42,028 nucleotides of DNA from Candidatus Zhuqueibacterota bacterium (GTDB lineage: Bacteria; Electryoneota; RPQS01), in the NCBI GenBank assembly GCA_003818605.1, contig RPQS01000032.1, forward strand, positions 1-42,028, written 5' to 3'. How positions within the stretch are numbered: the stretch's first letter is position 1; the number at the start of each line of letters is the position of its first letter. Made by a program: the position numbers and the translations under genes. Positions 1-9,008 of this stretch are shown here, one piece after another. The notes beneath the pieces were generated by a model. It made no database searches. It was not told where the DNA came from and saw only the letters and a list, made by a program, of their open reading frames with translations.

Positions 1-1532
1 AAGCGGCCAAAGTCGTGCCGCCCCAAGAGGTCGTGAATACGCGGTGGTAGACGTCGTCGTCACCAGCCCACACTAAATGAATATTGTCCGTGACCGGATC
101 CACCAGCAAATTGGCGTAACGGTTTTCCGTTACCATCGCAGGCGTTAAAGCCGTTGTCAATTCGGTCGTGGTCGCCCAGCTTGAACCGTCCGAGGAAAAC
201 GTATGATAAATATGGCGGTCGCCCGAACCGTTGATCGCTTCGTAAACCACGTGGACTTCGCCCGTGCTGCGTACGGCGATGCGCGGACGGTCATGCGCGC
301 CGACCAGAGCCACGGGAGAAATCGTAATGGCTGCCGACCACGTCCGTCCGAAATTGTCGCTATAGCTGTAAGCGGTTCCCTGCGTCGCATCGTCGCGGCA
401 GAATACCATGTGCAGCCGTCCGGAAACCGGATCGAAAACCAAATCCGATTCCATATTGGCCGGGGCCTCCGCCTGATTCATGGTGCTGGCGGTGTCGAAG
501 CTAAAAGCGATTCGGTAATCATGGCCGAGATACGTATTCTCGTTGATAATCGCCTCTGCCAAGACGGCGTTGCTGCAGCCGGTCGGCAAGCCTTCGGCCA
601 CCGCGCCCGCCACATTGGTTCCGTTGTCGGCGATTTCCACGTCGTACGGACGCTCCAGATAGCCGGGGTAGGTGTCCACGTGAATAAACGCGCCGCCACC
701 GCCCGTTGCCGTCAGATTGTACGAAGCCAGTGTTCCGCCGCCGCCCGGCAAGCCATTTACCAGATAGATATCCAGCGCCGTGCCCGGCCGCACTGATCCG
801 TTAATGGCAATCGAAGTCAGATCGGTCATGGCCGGATCGGTCGCGGATGTGGCTTCGTTGAGCTGCAGGGGAATATCGGTCGGCGTGGATTGATACAGCA
901 CATAGTCAATGTCGCCTAATCCCGCGGTGCCCGGAGGGGTCGCGTATGAATATTCCACACGTACCGAATCGAACGGCCCGAGATTCCAGCCGCTGGGCAG
1001 TGTAGCCACGCCGCCGGTATTCGGCACACCGTCGTAGACGATGGTATATACCGAGTCAATGGCCGTATAGCCGGTAAGTGAGCTGACCCGCGTGAAAGGC
1101 TTGCCGTTGATGTGAATGCGTTCGCTGCTCGGCAACACCTGACCGTAGCTGCACTTGATGCTGCGGGTGCCGAAATATCCCTGCACGGGTGTTGTGCTGT
1201 AGCCTAAAGCTTCCACCTTCCAGTTGGCGTTCGCGTTGAATACCTGCACGCGACGGTGGTCGTGGTCTACTACAAATACCGTGGGGGAAATGACGGATCC
1301 GTATGTCTCCACCGCTGTCGGTGAAGAGAACGGTGATCCGTACAGCGGAAGAGGATTATTGACCAGATAGCTGAGATAGGCGCTGCTATCCGTGTTCAAT
1401 GCGTGGCGTACGTGATAGTACGGCCCGTTCCATTCGATGAACGAGCGGTAGGTGGGGGTGGCTCCGGCCCACGTTGCGGCCAGCAGCACAAACACCGCCA
1501 GGACTACCCACGGGCGATGACGAAGACTCATG
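1..1532 (-). CDS. Exported Asp-box (BNR) repeat protein, 3' end outside the window
   Basis: The reading frame is open from an ATG at 1532 down to the window edge, so the C-terminus is missing. The N-terminus (MSLRHRPWVVLAVFVLLAATWAGA) is a signal peptide. Residues about 70-85 (VFVVDHDHRRVQVF) resemble an NHL-type strand. Near the visible end there is a clear Asp-box, SDNFGRTWSAA, of the sialidase/BNR type, followed by stretches such as HLVWAGDDDVYHRVF that repeat the same beta-propeller style. A GGAG Shine-Dalgarno lies 8 bases before the start. It is the last gene of a minus-strand run of envelope proteins. Asp-boxes occur in many non-enzymatic surface proteins, so sialidase activity is not implied. 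A C-terminal sorting domain may lie beyond the edge. Confidence 0.8.
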
Positions 1533-1611
1533 GCTGATCTCCGGTAATGAGGAATCGTGCGGATTCCCCGGTCTATGTGAATATTCTCGTTTTGTCTTGT
1601 TGAAAAGAGCG

Positions 1612-2700
1612 TCATGGCTGCACCTCGATCACTCCGGCCCGCAGACTGCAAGCCCGCGTTTGAGCGAAGACGTCCAAACCGAACGTGCTGTCCGCTCTGA
1701 ACCGCGCTTCGACCGGCCCGCTATCCACGCCCCGCAGCCGGGCGTAAGCCACGATGCCGCTGCCGTCCGCCGCCGTGCCGATTCTTTGATTGCCCTGATA
1801 CTGAATCGTCCACGTCAGATCGGCGACAAAAAATCCTTCGCTGTTCCGAATATTGCTGAAAATGATAAAGCCGCCGTTATTGGTATAGAAAGGTCCTTCA
1901 TCCACCGCGACGACTTCCACCGTGCCGCTGGTGAACGAAATTCCCAATCGCAGAGCGGCTAAATCCTGAGCGTTCGTAATCCAGATCGGCAGGCGCACGG
2001 TGTCGCCGATGCCGATGGTCGTATCGGGGAACGACACGGTCATGCGGGTCGCGGTCGTGAACAGCGAGTCGCGGCCGAAACCGCGCAGATTTGTGCTGTC
2101 CACCGCCTCCGGCCGGATGCGATAGGATGTCGAAGGAATCAAATCCGTTAAGATCACTTCGTGTTGAAGCGCAAAACTGTCTTTCGTCACGGAATCGCTG
2201 AGCGTCGTCACTCCGTAATAAAGGATAGTCGTAGCCGGTTCGTCCGTCCGCCAGTTGATCCGCGCCGACGTTTCCGTAATCGAACTGACGGTCAATCCGC
2301 TGATGATCGGTTCGGGAGTGGATTTCACCGGAGTTGTAAAATCGCCCGTGAATTCCGCGGAGCGATCCAGACTGTCGAAAATGTTTACCCGGTAAATGTA
2401 GCGGGTGTTGAAATCCAAACCCGATAAAACCACGTCGTGCGTGTCCAGCCGCGCCGGAATATTGACCAGATTCGTGAAACTGGTGCGGCCGTAGCGGATC
2501 TCGCCGCGGGTGGCAGCATCCGCCGCCCACTCCACGTGAATTTCGCTCTCCCGTTCAATCACCCGGCAGTAATAAACGGTCAGTTCGCCCGGGCCGATAG
2601 GACCCGCAGGACCGCTCGATCCGCCGCTGCCGCAGCTTAAAAGGAGAGTGCCGGTTAGAAGCAATCCGAGTAACAGAAGTGGGGCATGATGTTTGGTCAT
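1612..2700 (-). CDS. Lipoprotein with fibronectin type III-like and cohesin-like domains
   Basis: This 362-residue protein starts with a lipoprotein signal: a hydrophobic stretch ending in LLLSCGSGG, so Cys23 is the probable lipidated residue. Two fibronectin-III-like domains follow at about 38-125 and 130-220; strands such as ARINWRTDEPATTILYYG are typical. The last third (about 222-362, beginning VSFPDTTIGIGDTVRLPI) has the pattern of a cohesin-like beta-sandwich, with its G-D-T-V-x-[LV]-P-[IV] opening strand. It begins four bases after the upstream lipoprotein gene ends, so the genes are probably co-transcribed. The role is inferred to be structural or binding on the cell surface. No catalytic motif is visible. 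Confidence 0.85.
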   Translation of the reverse strand: MTKHHAPLLLLGLLLTGTLLLSCGSGGSSGPAGPIGPGELTVYYCRVIERESEIHVEWAADAATRGEIRYGRTSFTNLVNIPARLDTHDVVLSGLDFNTRYIYRVNIFDSLDRSAEFTGDFTTPVKSTPEPIISGLTVSSITETSARINWRTDEPATTILYYGVTTLSDSVTKDSFALQHEVILTDLIPSTSYRIRPEAVDSTNLRGFGRDSLFTTATRMTVSFPDTTIGIGDTVRLPIWITNAQDLAALRLGISFTSGTVEVVAVDEGPFYTNNGGFIIFSNIRNSEGFFVADLTWTIQYQGNQRIGTAADGSGIVAYARLRGVDSGPVEARFRADSTFGLDVFAQTRACSLRAGVIEVQP

Positions 2701-2704
2701 ATCA

Positions 2705-3088
2705 TCAATCCAATGCCGTGAACATGATTTCTACTGAATCCCGAAGTCCCTGCGAATACGCAATGATCCAGCCGGAACCTGCGGTTGTATCCGATTTCAG
2801 CGTGTCGAGCGCGACTCCGCCGCTTGTATAAATGATGCCTTGCTGCAACGTGCCGATGCTGTTCAATAAAATGATTTGTGTTGAGTCATTGACGGCTTGC
2901 TCTCCCTGACGCATCTCCACAAAAATGACTAACCGGCTGATGCCGTCGGCGCGAATGGTCGGAGGCTGCGCTTCCACCGAAAGATTCAATTGGCCCACGG
3001 GCTGCACCGGGCCGTTGCCGTCGTCATTGGTCGTACAGCCGCCAATAATAAGAGCAATGAATAAAAGCGAGAACAGGCTATGGCGCAT
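2705..3088 (-). CDS. Small lipoprotein with bacterial Ig-like (invasin-type) domain
   Basis: The start chosen is the ATG at 3088 because it gives a clean lipoprotein signal, MRHSLFSLLFIALIIGGCTT, with the lipobox Cys at residue 18; the longer open frame upstream has no such feature. The mature part is one Ig-like domain of the Big_1/invasin kind: PPTIRADGISRLVIFVEM, a strand naming a variable after 'ADG', then a hydrophobic strand near IILLNSIGTL. The start overlaps the end of the upstream gene by 11 bases and the stop is four bases before the next start, so translational coupling in one operon is likely. Function is probably structural. Confidence 0.82.
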   Translation of the reverse strand: MRHSLFSLLFIALIIGGCTTNDDGNGPVQPVGQLNLSVEAQPPTIRADGISRLVIFVEMRQGEQAVNDSTQIILLNSIGTLQQGIIYTSGGVALDTLKSDTTAGSGWIIAYSQGLRDSVEIMFTALD

Positions 3089-4448
3089 AACTGAGTTCGC
3101 GGGCGATGATCCGCCCGGCCTCGCGATAAGCTTCAAAAGTAAGATTGCGGCTTTCACTGATACTCAGCACTTCCTGATCCGATCCGGAAAGGAGCGGTTT
3201 TTCCCGCCGCATGGCTTGAGCCGAAATAATCTCGGAATACCGCACGTGTTGATCGCGCAGATTCACAAGCTGTACCCGCATCCGGCATTCCGCCGACCAA
3301 TTGCTTTGATTCAACAACAAGGGAATCCGCATACCGCTTCGCCGCGAGACATCCTCCCGTTCCACACGCGCGAACAACAGCCAATCGGCTTCCGGATGAG
3401 CCTGCGCCAAGGCGCGCACGGATCGCATGATCGTTTCGGCATTCTGATCGCTGAACGGAAGACCGGGAACATCCAGAGTGGTGAGCGGGATAACTTGAGC
3501 AAAGGTCTGGTTGACTTCTTGTTGGATGCTTTGCCAGAGCTCCACACCGTCCGCCAGAATGATATTGGAAAGCGGTGTGGCAACCAGCACCGTTCCTCCC
3601 AGCGGTTCCGCCTCCGGTTTTGCCGCCGCCTGAATGTGGCTTTCTTTGGGAGTCCGGATTGCCACCGGAGCGGTAAACCGCAATCCTAAAGATCCGCCGT
3701 AAATCGGCTCGGCTTCCAGATCGCTCCACACGCCCGGCACAATCGAAAAACCGCGACCCACTTTTATAGCCAGCGCCGCTGACAACGTTTCCGTGTTCGG
3801 AAACACTCCCGTGCGGGTCAGCGATTGTCCGTAGCCGAGTTCCATCGCATAGCGCGGCCCGAACGGTGCGATCAAGGCTCCCAATCCCCAGCGGAAAGCC
3901 TGCTCCGTTTTATCTGAAGTGCAGAAATAGCCTATAAAGCCGTTGACTTCCGCCGAGGGTCCCAGCGACCAGGTCAATCCGGAGTAAATTTCTCCGGCGG
4001 TCTGCTTCAGGCTGAACGACGGCAGTGTGCGCATGGAATCCGTTACCGCATCGTAGTAGGTTTCCTGCTTGCGGAATCCGGTCGGCACGATGAAGTTGGC
4101 ATTGATCCCCAAAGACATTTGCGGCATGACGGTCGGCCAGTAGGAAAATCCCAGCCGGGCATCTTCAATCCCGCGCTGAAACGCTCCCTGACCGGACAGG
4201 TCGCGGTTCGATCCCGCCAGCGAGATTCCCAAACCCCGGCCCAAACCCAACCCCACACTCAGTCTCGTCCGGTTGTCCGTGAACGAGTTGCCGCTCAGCA
4301 TGATTCCCATGGCCCGGATGGAAAGTTGACCGGGAGGAGGACATGGTAAACCGGCTTCGGGGTCGGAAATTGCCCCGGAAGGCCATGTTTGGGCTTGTGC
4401 AATTGTCGTAATTGCCAGTAAAATCAGTATGTTAAGCTTTTGCATCAT
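3078..4448 (-). CDS. Exported beta-barrel protein with a C-terminal soluble domain
   Basis: The start is placed at 4448 (MMQKLNILILL...TIAQAQ), with 4445 equally possible; a longer frame to 4490 has no signal peptide. After cleavage near AQA, residues about 20-260 alternate hydrophobic and polar residues with many Gly and aromatic residues (RLSVGLGLGRGLGISLAG, MSLGINANFIVPTGF), as in an outer-membrane porin-like barrel. Residues about 275-456 form a soluble alpha/beta region (IILADGVELWQSIQQEVNQ, ADWLLFARVEREDVSRR) resembling domains that assemble peptidoglycan- or flagellar-associated lipoproteins, but I cannot assign a family. It is first in the minus-strand envelope operon. No good Shine-Dalgarno is seen. 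Confidence 0.75.
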   Translation of the reverse strand: MMQKLNILILLAITTIAQAQTWPSGAISDPEAGLPCPPPGQLSIRAMGIMLSGNSFTDNRTRLSVGLGLGRGLGISLAGSNRDLSGQGAFQRGIEDARLGFSYWPTVMPQMSLGINANFIVPTGFRKQETYYDAVTDSMRTLPSFSLKQTAGEIYSGLTWSLGPSAEVNGFIGYFCTSDKTEQAFRWGLGALIAPFGPRYAMELGYGQSLTRTGVFPNTETLSAALAIKVGRGFSIVPGVWSDLEAEPIYGGSLGLRFTAPVAIRTPKESHIQAAAKPEAEPLGGTVLVATPLSNIILADGVELWQSIQQEVNQTFAQVIPLTTLDVPGLPFSDQNAETIMRSVRALAQAHPEADWLLFARVEREDVSRRSGMRIPLLLNQSNWSAECRMRVQLVNLRDQHVRYSEIISAQAMRREKPLLSGSDQEVLSISESRNLTFEAYREAGRIIARELSYAP

Positions 4449-4601
4449 GTAGATAGGAGATAATTTCCGTACTTGAACGATGCAAGCCAAATGCCATATA
4501 GAATTCTCAGTAACTTAAATGTGAAAGTTGAAGGAAAATGAGAGCATTGAGGCAACTTTTGCCGCAAAGGGTCACCTTTGTTTTCGCTCAGCTTGAGAGT
4601 A

Positions 4602-4624
4602 AAAAAGCCCCAGAAGGGCTTTTT
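4602..4624 (-). terminator. Bidirectional-looking intrinsic terminator
   Basis: A 9-bp stem (AAAAAGCCC pairing with GGGCTTTTT) encloses the loop CAGAA. The A and T tracts make it work in either direction. It lies downstream of the minus-strand gene 4757-5473 and separates it from the envelope operon. Confidence 0.7.
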
Positions 4625-4692
4625 CGGCAACCGCCGACCGGAGTTCAAACTTTGTCGAAAAAATTACGATTCAAATCTCGCTTTTTGGGCAA

Positions 4693-4724
4693 AAAAAGAG
4701 GCAGCCGAATGGCCGCCGCTTTTT
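4693..4724 (-). terminator. Intrinsic terminator of the nucleotidyltransferase gene
   Basis: AAAAAG at 4693-4698 pairs with CTTTTT at 4719-4724. Inside are GGC/GCC and GCC/GGC helices around a GAAT loop, with single mismatches. It is 33 bases past the stop of the minus-strand gene at 4757, so it and the hairpin at 4602-4624 form a tandem terminator. Confidence 0.65.
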
Positions 4725-4756
4725 CAAGTCTCAAGTCTCAGATTTCAAGTCTTTCT

Positions 4757-5473
4757 TCACATTCCCCGGTCCAGAGCCTCAACCAAGGCAATGGCCTGAT
4801 CGAGATATTCTTTCATCAGCCCGTCGAGTTCCGCCGCCGGAATTTTGCTCTTTCCCTTTGCCGAGTCAAGCAGCTTCCGCCACACATCACTCTTAAACCA
4901 GCTTTCGCGGCGGCCTAATTCGGATAGTGCCGCCTCCAGTGTGGTCGGTTCCAGAATATGTTTCTGATAGAGCAGTGTGCAGCGGAGAAGGGTCAGGTGT
5001 CCCGGCACCATGTCGGCGAAAATTTGCGGATAGTATTTCGCATGGCCGCCCGCGGCCAGCCAGCGGCGGGTTAAAGCAATCCGTTTTTGCCGGGCTTCCC
5101 GCTCCAGTTCCTTGCGGACGGTTTCCCAATCGGGAGTGAATCCCGTAAACGGATCGTCTCCGTAAAGCACTCGTCTGGCCGCGGCGATGTCCGCAAACTC
5201 AATGGCAAACGTATCCAGACTGCGGGGCACCTGATCTTCGCGGAAAATCACGGGAGCGGTCACTCCCTGCTTCATCCACTCCGGCAGCAATTTCAAGAGC
5301 GGCTGCAGATTTTCCGGTGCGTGCTCCTGCACGATAAAGAACAGGTTGACGTCGCTCTTGTCCGAAGCGTCGCCCCGCGCCTGCGATCCGTAGAGCACGA
5401 TGGACACGAGATTCTCACCGAGAGCGTCTTGTGCCTGCTTGGCAATCTCTTCAAGATTTATTTTCATAGCCAT
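4757..5473 (-). CDS. Nucleotidyltransferase-fold protein with altered metal site
   Basis: This 238-residue protein carries the Pol-beta nucleotidyltransferase signature at residues 28-45: YGSQARGDASDKSDVNLFF. The family normally has GS-x(9-10)-D-x-D. Here the first Asp is D41 but the second is Asn (N43), which would weaken Mg binding, so the enzyme may be inactive or altered. The remaining part is helical (about 120-238, with ALTRRWLAAGGHAKYY), similar to the HEPN-like C-terminal regions found beside such domains. Start at 5473; an alternative ATG is six bases inside. It is in a separate unit from the envelope genes because two terminators follow it. Possible roles range from an antibiotic nucleotidyltransferase relative to a toxin-antitoxin relative. 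Confidence 0.8.
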   Translation of the reverse strand: MAMKINLEEIAKQAQDALGENLVSIVLYGSQARGDASDKSDVNLFFIVQEHAPENLQPLLKLLPEWMKQGVTAPVIFREDQVPRSLDTFAIEFADIAAARRVLYGDDPFTGFTPDWETVRKELEREARQKRIALTRRWLAAGGHAKYYPQIFADMVPGHLTLLRCTLLYQKHILEPTTLEAALSELGRRESWFKSDVWRKLLDSAKGKSKIPAAELDGLMKEYLDQAIALVEALDRGM

Positions 5474-5518
5474 CCTTCTTCAAATCTTCTTTTCCGCTTT
5501 CCGCTTTCAGCATTTCCT

Positions 5519-6322
5519 TCAGTATCCTCCGCTGCTGCCGCCTCCGCCGGACATGCCGCCGCCGAAACCTCCGAACCCGCCGCCGCCCCCTCCTCCAAAT
5601 CCGCCGAAACCTCCTCCGCCAATCCACGGGCCGCCGCCCCAACGGTTGTCATCGCGGAAGCCGCGTCTCCGTTGGGAAAGCATAATCGCGCCCAGCACGA
5701 GGAGCATGAAAAACGGGGCTAAGACCGAACCCAAACGCTTGCCCTTTTTCCCGGAGACTTGCGGTATAGTAATTCCCGATAAAGATTCGAGCTGTACATT
5801 CTCGTTTTTCGCAACAATACTCGCGAGGCTGGCCACTCCGGCCAGATAGGCTTCGCCCCGTTTTCCCTTGGACAGCAGAGGTGTCATCACGTCGCGGCGA
5901 ATCCGTCCCGACATCGCGTCCGTAATAATGGATTCCAGCCCGTACCCGATTTCGATCCGGATTTTCCGTTCGTCCACGGCATCCACAATCAGGATTCCAT
6001 TATCCACGCCTTTTTGTCCCGGCATCCATTGCTCGAACAGTCTTGACGTGAATCCGTCAATTTCGTCTCCCCCCATATCTTTGAAAACGGCTACGCCGAT
6101 CTGGACACCGGTTTTTTCGTCCAATTCCCGGCAGATCGCGGTGATTTGTCCGGAGTGGCTCTGCTCCACAACTCCGGCAAAATCGCTTAAATATCCGACC
6201 GGGTCAGGAAAGCGTTTTTTTGCCGCTTCCGACACCAAACCGGCACACAGCAACAATGCCAGCGTGATCGGAATTATCCACCCGGATTTTCGGACAAATG
6301 ATTTATTCATCAAGGGTTGCAT
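5519..6322 (-). CDS. TPM-domain (YgcG family) membrane-anchored protein
   Basis: A 267-residue protein with an N-terminal signal or anchor segment (WIIPITLALLLCAGLVSEA), a TPM domain at about 40-165 (YLSDFAGVVEQSHSGQ, VGVAVFKDMGGDEIDGF region, GVDNGILIVDA, RKIRIEIGYGLE, ITDAMSGRI), a second transmembrane helix at about 202-217 (VLAPFFMLLVLGAIML) and a very Gly-rich tail after 225. That order is standard for the TPM_phosphatase/YgcG family, which has been linked to membrane protein quality control and, in plants, photosystem II repair; its biochemical role in bacteria is not settled. The start could also be the ATG at 6310. The Gly-rich end makes long spurious frames on the other strand. Confidence 0.88.
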   Translation of the reverse strand: MQPLMNKSFVRKSGWIIPITLALLLCAGLVSEAAKKRFPDPVGYLSDFAGVVEQSHSGQITAICRELDEKTGVQIGVAVFKDMGGDEIDGFTSRLFEQWMPGQKGVDNGILIVDAVDERKIRIEIGYGLESIITDAMSGRIRRDVMTPLLSKGKRGEAYLAGVASLASIVAKNENVQLESLSGITIPQVSGKKGKRLGSVLAPFFMLLVLGAIMLSQRRRGFRDDNRWGGGPWIGGGGFGGFGGGGGGGFGGFGGGMSGGGGSSGGY

Positions 6323-6416
6323 TAAGAATCAATATACGAATCCCCTTGCCCAATGTCAACGCAATCCGGCTTAAATTGCGCAAGGAGAGCTTATTGCGCG
6401 AGTTCTTGGGAAGGAG

Positions 6417-6445
6417 TTGCTTTTCGGCCTATCTGGTCGTAAATT
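6417..6445 (+). promoter_or_regulatory. Candidate sigma-70 promoter for the HAD gene
   Basis: TTGCTT at 6417-6422 and TAAATT at 6440-6445 are separated by 17 bases and lie 55 bases before the ATG at 6500. This is a moderate match by eye only. Confidence 0.4.
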
Positions 6446-6499
6446 AAAGGTCAGGCCTAAACTGGGTTTCAATGCGGCTACTTGTTTTAAAGGCGGTTC

Positions 6500-7219
6500 A
6501 TGATTCGCGGGATTCTCTTCGATCTTGACAACACTTTGCTCGATTTCATGCGCATGAAACGGGCATCCATCGAAGCGGCGGTCATGGCCATGATTGATGC
6601 GGGGATGCCTCTTGACCATGAAGCGGCGATTCGCGAGATCGGCGGTCTCTACGAGCAAGTCGGCATCGAGCATCAGGAAATCTTTCAACTCTTCCTCAAG
6701 CAGCGGTTTGGTTCGGTACAGTTCAAATGGCTGGCGGCGGCGGTGGTGGCCTACCGCCGGGCCCGCGGCGGGGTGATGGTAACCTACCCGCATGTTCGCA
6801 GCACATTGGTGGAACTGCTGCGCAGAAAACTCAAGCTGGCGGTGATCAGCGATGCCCCCCGCCTCAGCGCGTGGCTTCGGCTGTGCCAACTCGATTTGCA
6901 CCATGCGTTCGATCCGGTCGTTACTTTTGAAGATACCGGACATCGCAAGCCTTCGCCCATGCCCTTTGAACGCGCGCTCGACCTCATGGCTTTGAAGCCC
7001 AGCGAGGTAATCATGGTCGGGGATTGGCCGGAGCGGGACATGGTCGGAGCCAAACAACTGGGCATAAAAACGGTGTTTGCGCGCTATGGAGACGTGAAAG
7101 GCGTCACGAAAAGCGGCGCGGATTTCGAGATAGATGATATCAGCCAGCTTCTGCAAGTGCTGGACAGGTTGGAATTGGGGGATTCCCAATCCGAATTTTT
7201 TGCGGCTCCGGCTTCCTGA
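6500..7219 (+). CDS. HAD-superfamily hydrolase (phosphatase-like)
   Basis: A 239-residue HAD hydrolase with all four motifs. Motif I is FDLDNT with D8 as nucleophile and D10 as acid/base; motif II is VISDAPR (Ser-Asp near 117); motif III is the Lys in GHRKPSP; motif IV is VGDWPERD. The helical insert between motifs I and II (about 15-100) is a C1-type cap. Such proteins dephosphorylate small metabolites such as sugar phosphates, phosphoglycolate or nucleotides; the substrate cannot be read from the sequence. It ends in a TGA stop, one of many in this window, which matters for interpreting the in-frame TGAs at 17896 and 19096. Confidence 0.9.
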   Translation: MIRGILFDLDNTLLDFMRMKRASIEAAVMAMIDAGMPLDHEAAIREIGGLYEQVGIEHQEIFQLFLKQRFGSVQFKWLAAAVVAYRRARGGVMVTYPHVRSTLVELLRRKLKLAVISDAPRLSAWLRLCQLDLHHAFDPVVTFEDTGHRKPSPMPFERALDLMALKPSEVIMVGDWPERDMVGAKQLGIKTVFARYGDVKGVTKSGADFEIDDISQLLQVLDRLELGDSQSEFFAAPAS

Positions 7220-7313
7220 CGGTTGACGCGGCGGTGATCGGCGCCTGCCGCGCGAGCGATAGATGTTAGGCAACGGTTATGACGTTCACCATGACACAAA
7301 TGAGATCCATTCG

Positions 7314-9005
7314 ATGACTCACCCGCATGTGCTCCCGGCTCTGCACCGTCGGATTCGCCTTCCGATAGGGTGGATGCGGACGATCGGCTTCGCGGCTGTA
7401 TTGGTTTTGCTTGGCTGCTCTAATTTCGTTTTTGCCGATACCACCTACGTGGATTCGGGCCGTGTCTCCGGAATCTGGACCACCTCCGGCAATCCCTTTG
7501 TTGTCCGCGGTGATATTTGGGTATCCTCTGCGGAAAATCTTGAGATTCAACCGGGCGTTCATGTCTATTTTACCGGGCCGTTCCGTCTGATGATCGAAGG
7601 TTCGATTCGGGCGCGGGGAACGATGGAAGACAGCGTGGTTTTTTCCACGGACTCCTCGCTGAATCATGAAGGATGGGGAGGGATTCGCCTGATCCGTCCG
7701 GCCGAAATCTGCGAGTTTGAGTATTGCGTCTTCGAAGGCGGGCGCGCGTTAGGCCAATTGGATTATGGCTTGGGAGGAGCCTTGCTCTGCGATCAGGCGG
7801 ATGTCCGCCTGATTTCCAGCACGATTCACTTGTGTCAAGCGACGTCGGGTTCCGCCATTTTCGCGCGCAATTCCAGTTATCTGACGATTACCGACTGCAT
7901 TTTCCGGCAGAACGGAGTCTTTATCGGCAGCGGCGGCGCCATTTGCGCGCGAAACGGCAGCCGACTGACGTTGACTTCTTCAACATTTGTTTGCAACATG
8001 GCTTTATACGGCGGGGCGGTGACCGTGGATGCGTCCACCCTGCTGGCGAATGACTGTGAATTTTCCAAAAACATCGCGGCTATCTGGGGGGGAGCGATTT
8101 ACGGAACCACCGCCGATTTGACTTTTAACGGAACGTCGTTTTACGGCAATTCGTCCACCGGCGGCGGAGCTTTGGACTGCCGGGTGGATGTCCGCTTGAT
8201 TATGGATCGCTGCATTCTGGGCCAGAATTCCTCCATTCGACCCGGTGCGGAAGGTCCGGGTGGAGCGATCCTGCTGCAGAACGGAGAGCAGTGGATTTAT
8301 AACTGCACGCTGATCGAAAACCGGGCCTCGCAAGGCGGCGCGATTTACGGCAGCGCCCACATGCACGTCAAGAACTGCATCATTGCCAATAATACCTGCG
8401 GCCGGGGCATCTTTTTCCCCTACAGCGGAGCGGATGTCCGCTACTGTTGCCTGACGGGAAATATCGGCGGCGACTGGGGCGGATGGACGCCTCCCTATCA
8501 ATTCGGACAGCGAGTTCGGCTCAATCCCAACGGCGATTCCTGCGACGTCTACTCCAACATCTATCAGAATCCTTTATTCGACGATTCGGCGGATGTCGGT
8601 TACAGCTTGTGTTTTGCATCGCCTTGCATTGATGCCGGCGATCCCGCAAGGCCGCGTGATCCCGACGGCACGATTTCCGATATCGGAGCCCGCTGGTTCG
8701 ATCAGACGTCTTCCGTTGCACCGGAACGGACGGCTGTTCCGCGGAGTACGGTTCTGTATCCCGCCTATCCCAATCCGTTTAATCCGTCCGCGACTCTGAG
8801 TTACGAGATCGCGCAGGAAGATTTTGTAACCTTGCGGATTTTCGATCTTCTGGGACGCGAAACCGCCGCCTTAGTTCAAGCTCGAAGGCAGGCCGGACGG
8901 CACGTTGTTCAATGGAATGCGGAATCTGCTCCCTCCGGCTACTATTTCGCCGTGTTGGAAGCGGGCGATGTCCACTCCGTGCAGAAACTTCTGCTTATGA
9001 AATAG
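7314..9005 (+). CDS. Secreted Pmp-like beta-helix protein with type A sorting domain
   Basis: After a long N-terminus with a hydrophobic signal (TIGFAAVLVLLGCSNFVFA), residues about 50-440 are a right-handed parallel beta-helix. It shows repeated turns such as GSGGAICARNGSRLTLTSS, LYGGAVTVDAST, WGGAIYGTTADLTF and QGGAIYGSAHMHVKNC, matching the GG-A-[IV] repeat of chlamydial polymorphic outer-membrane proteins. Then comes SPCIDAGDP and a C-terminal sorting domain starting YPAYPNPFNPSATLSYEI and ending KLLLMK, which in the FCB group directs export by a type IX secretion system and surface anchoring. Possible starts are 7263, 7314 and 7374; 7374 places the signal closest to the N-terminus. Function is probably adhesion or polysaccharide binding. 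Confidence 0.85.
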   Translation: MTHPHVLPALHRRIRLPIGWMRTIGFAAVLVLLGCSNFVFADTTYVDSGRVSGIWTTSGNPFVVRGDIWVSSAENLEIQPGVHVYFTGPFRLMIEGSIRARGTMEDSVVFSTDSSLNHEGWGGIRLIRPAEICEFEYCVFEGGRALGQLDYGLGGALLCDQADVRLISSTIHLCQATSGSAIFARNSSYLTITDCIFRQNGVFIGSGGAICARNGSRLTLTSSTFVCNMALYGGAVTVDASTLLANDCEFSKNIAAIWGGAIYGTTADLTFNGTSFYGNSSTGGGALDCRVDVRLIMDRCILGQNSSIRPGAEGPGGAILLQNGEQWIYNCTLIENRASQGGAIYGSAHMHVKNCIIANNTCGRGIFFPYSGADVRYCCLTGNIGGDWGGWTPPYQFGQRVRLNPNGDSCDVYSNIYQNPLFDDSADVGYSLCFASPCIDAGDPARPRDPDGTISDIGARWFDQTSSVAPERTAVPRSTVLYPAYPNPFNPSATLSYEIAQEDFVTLRIFDLLGRETAALVQARRQAGRHVVQWNAESAPSGYYFAVLEAGDVHSVQKLLLMK

Positions 9006-9008
9006 AAC

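Larger units (their letters stand above)
4449..4756. other. Intergenic region with two terminator hairpins
   Basis: No gene is supported here. It holds two terminator-like hairpins listed separately, and a degenerate pyrimidine-rich repeat at about 4727-4760 (TTCAAGTCTCAAGTCTCAGA and variants) of a kind also seen at 37347. The promoter of the minus-strand envelope operon should lie at about 4450-4560, but I see no convincing -35/-10 pair. Confidence 0.5.

Noticed and set aside
203-796. Plus-strand open frame over the first gene
   Set aside because: The minus-strand frame encodes a signal peptide and Asp-box; the plus frame is Arg/Ala-rich shadow sequence.
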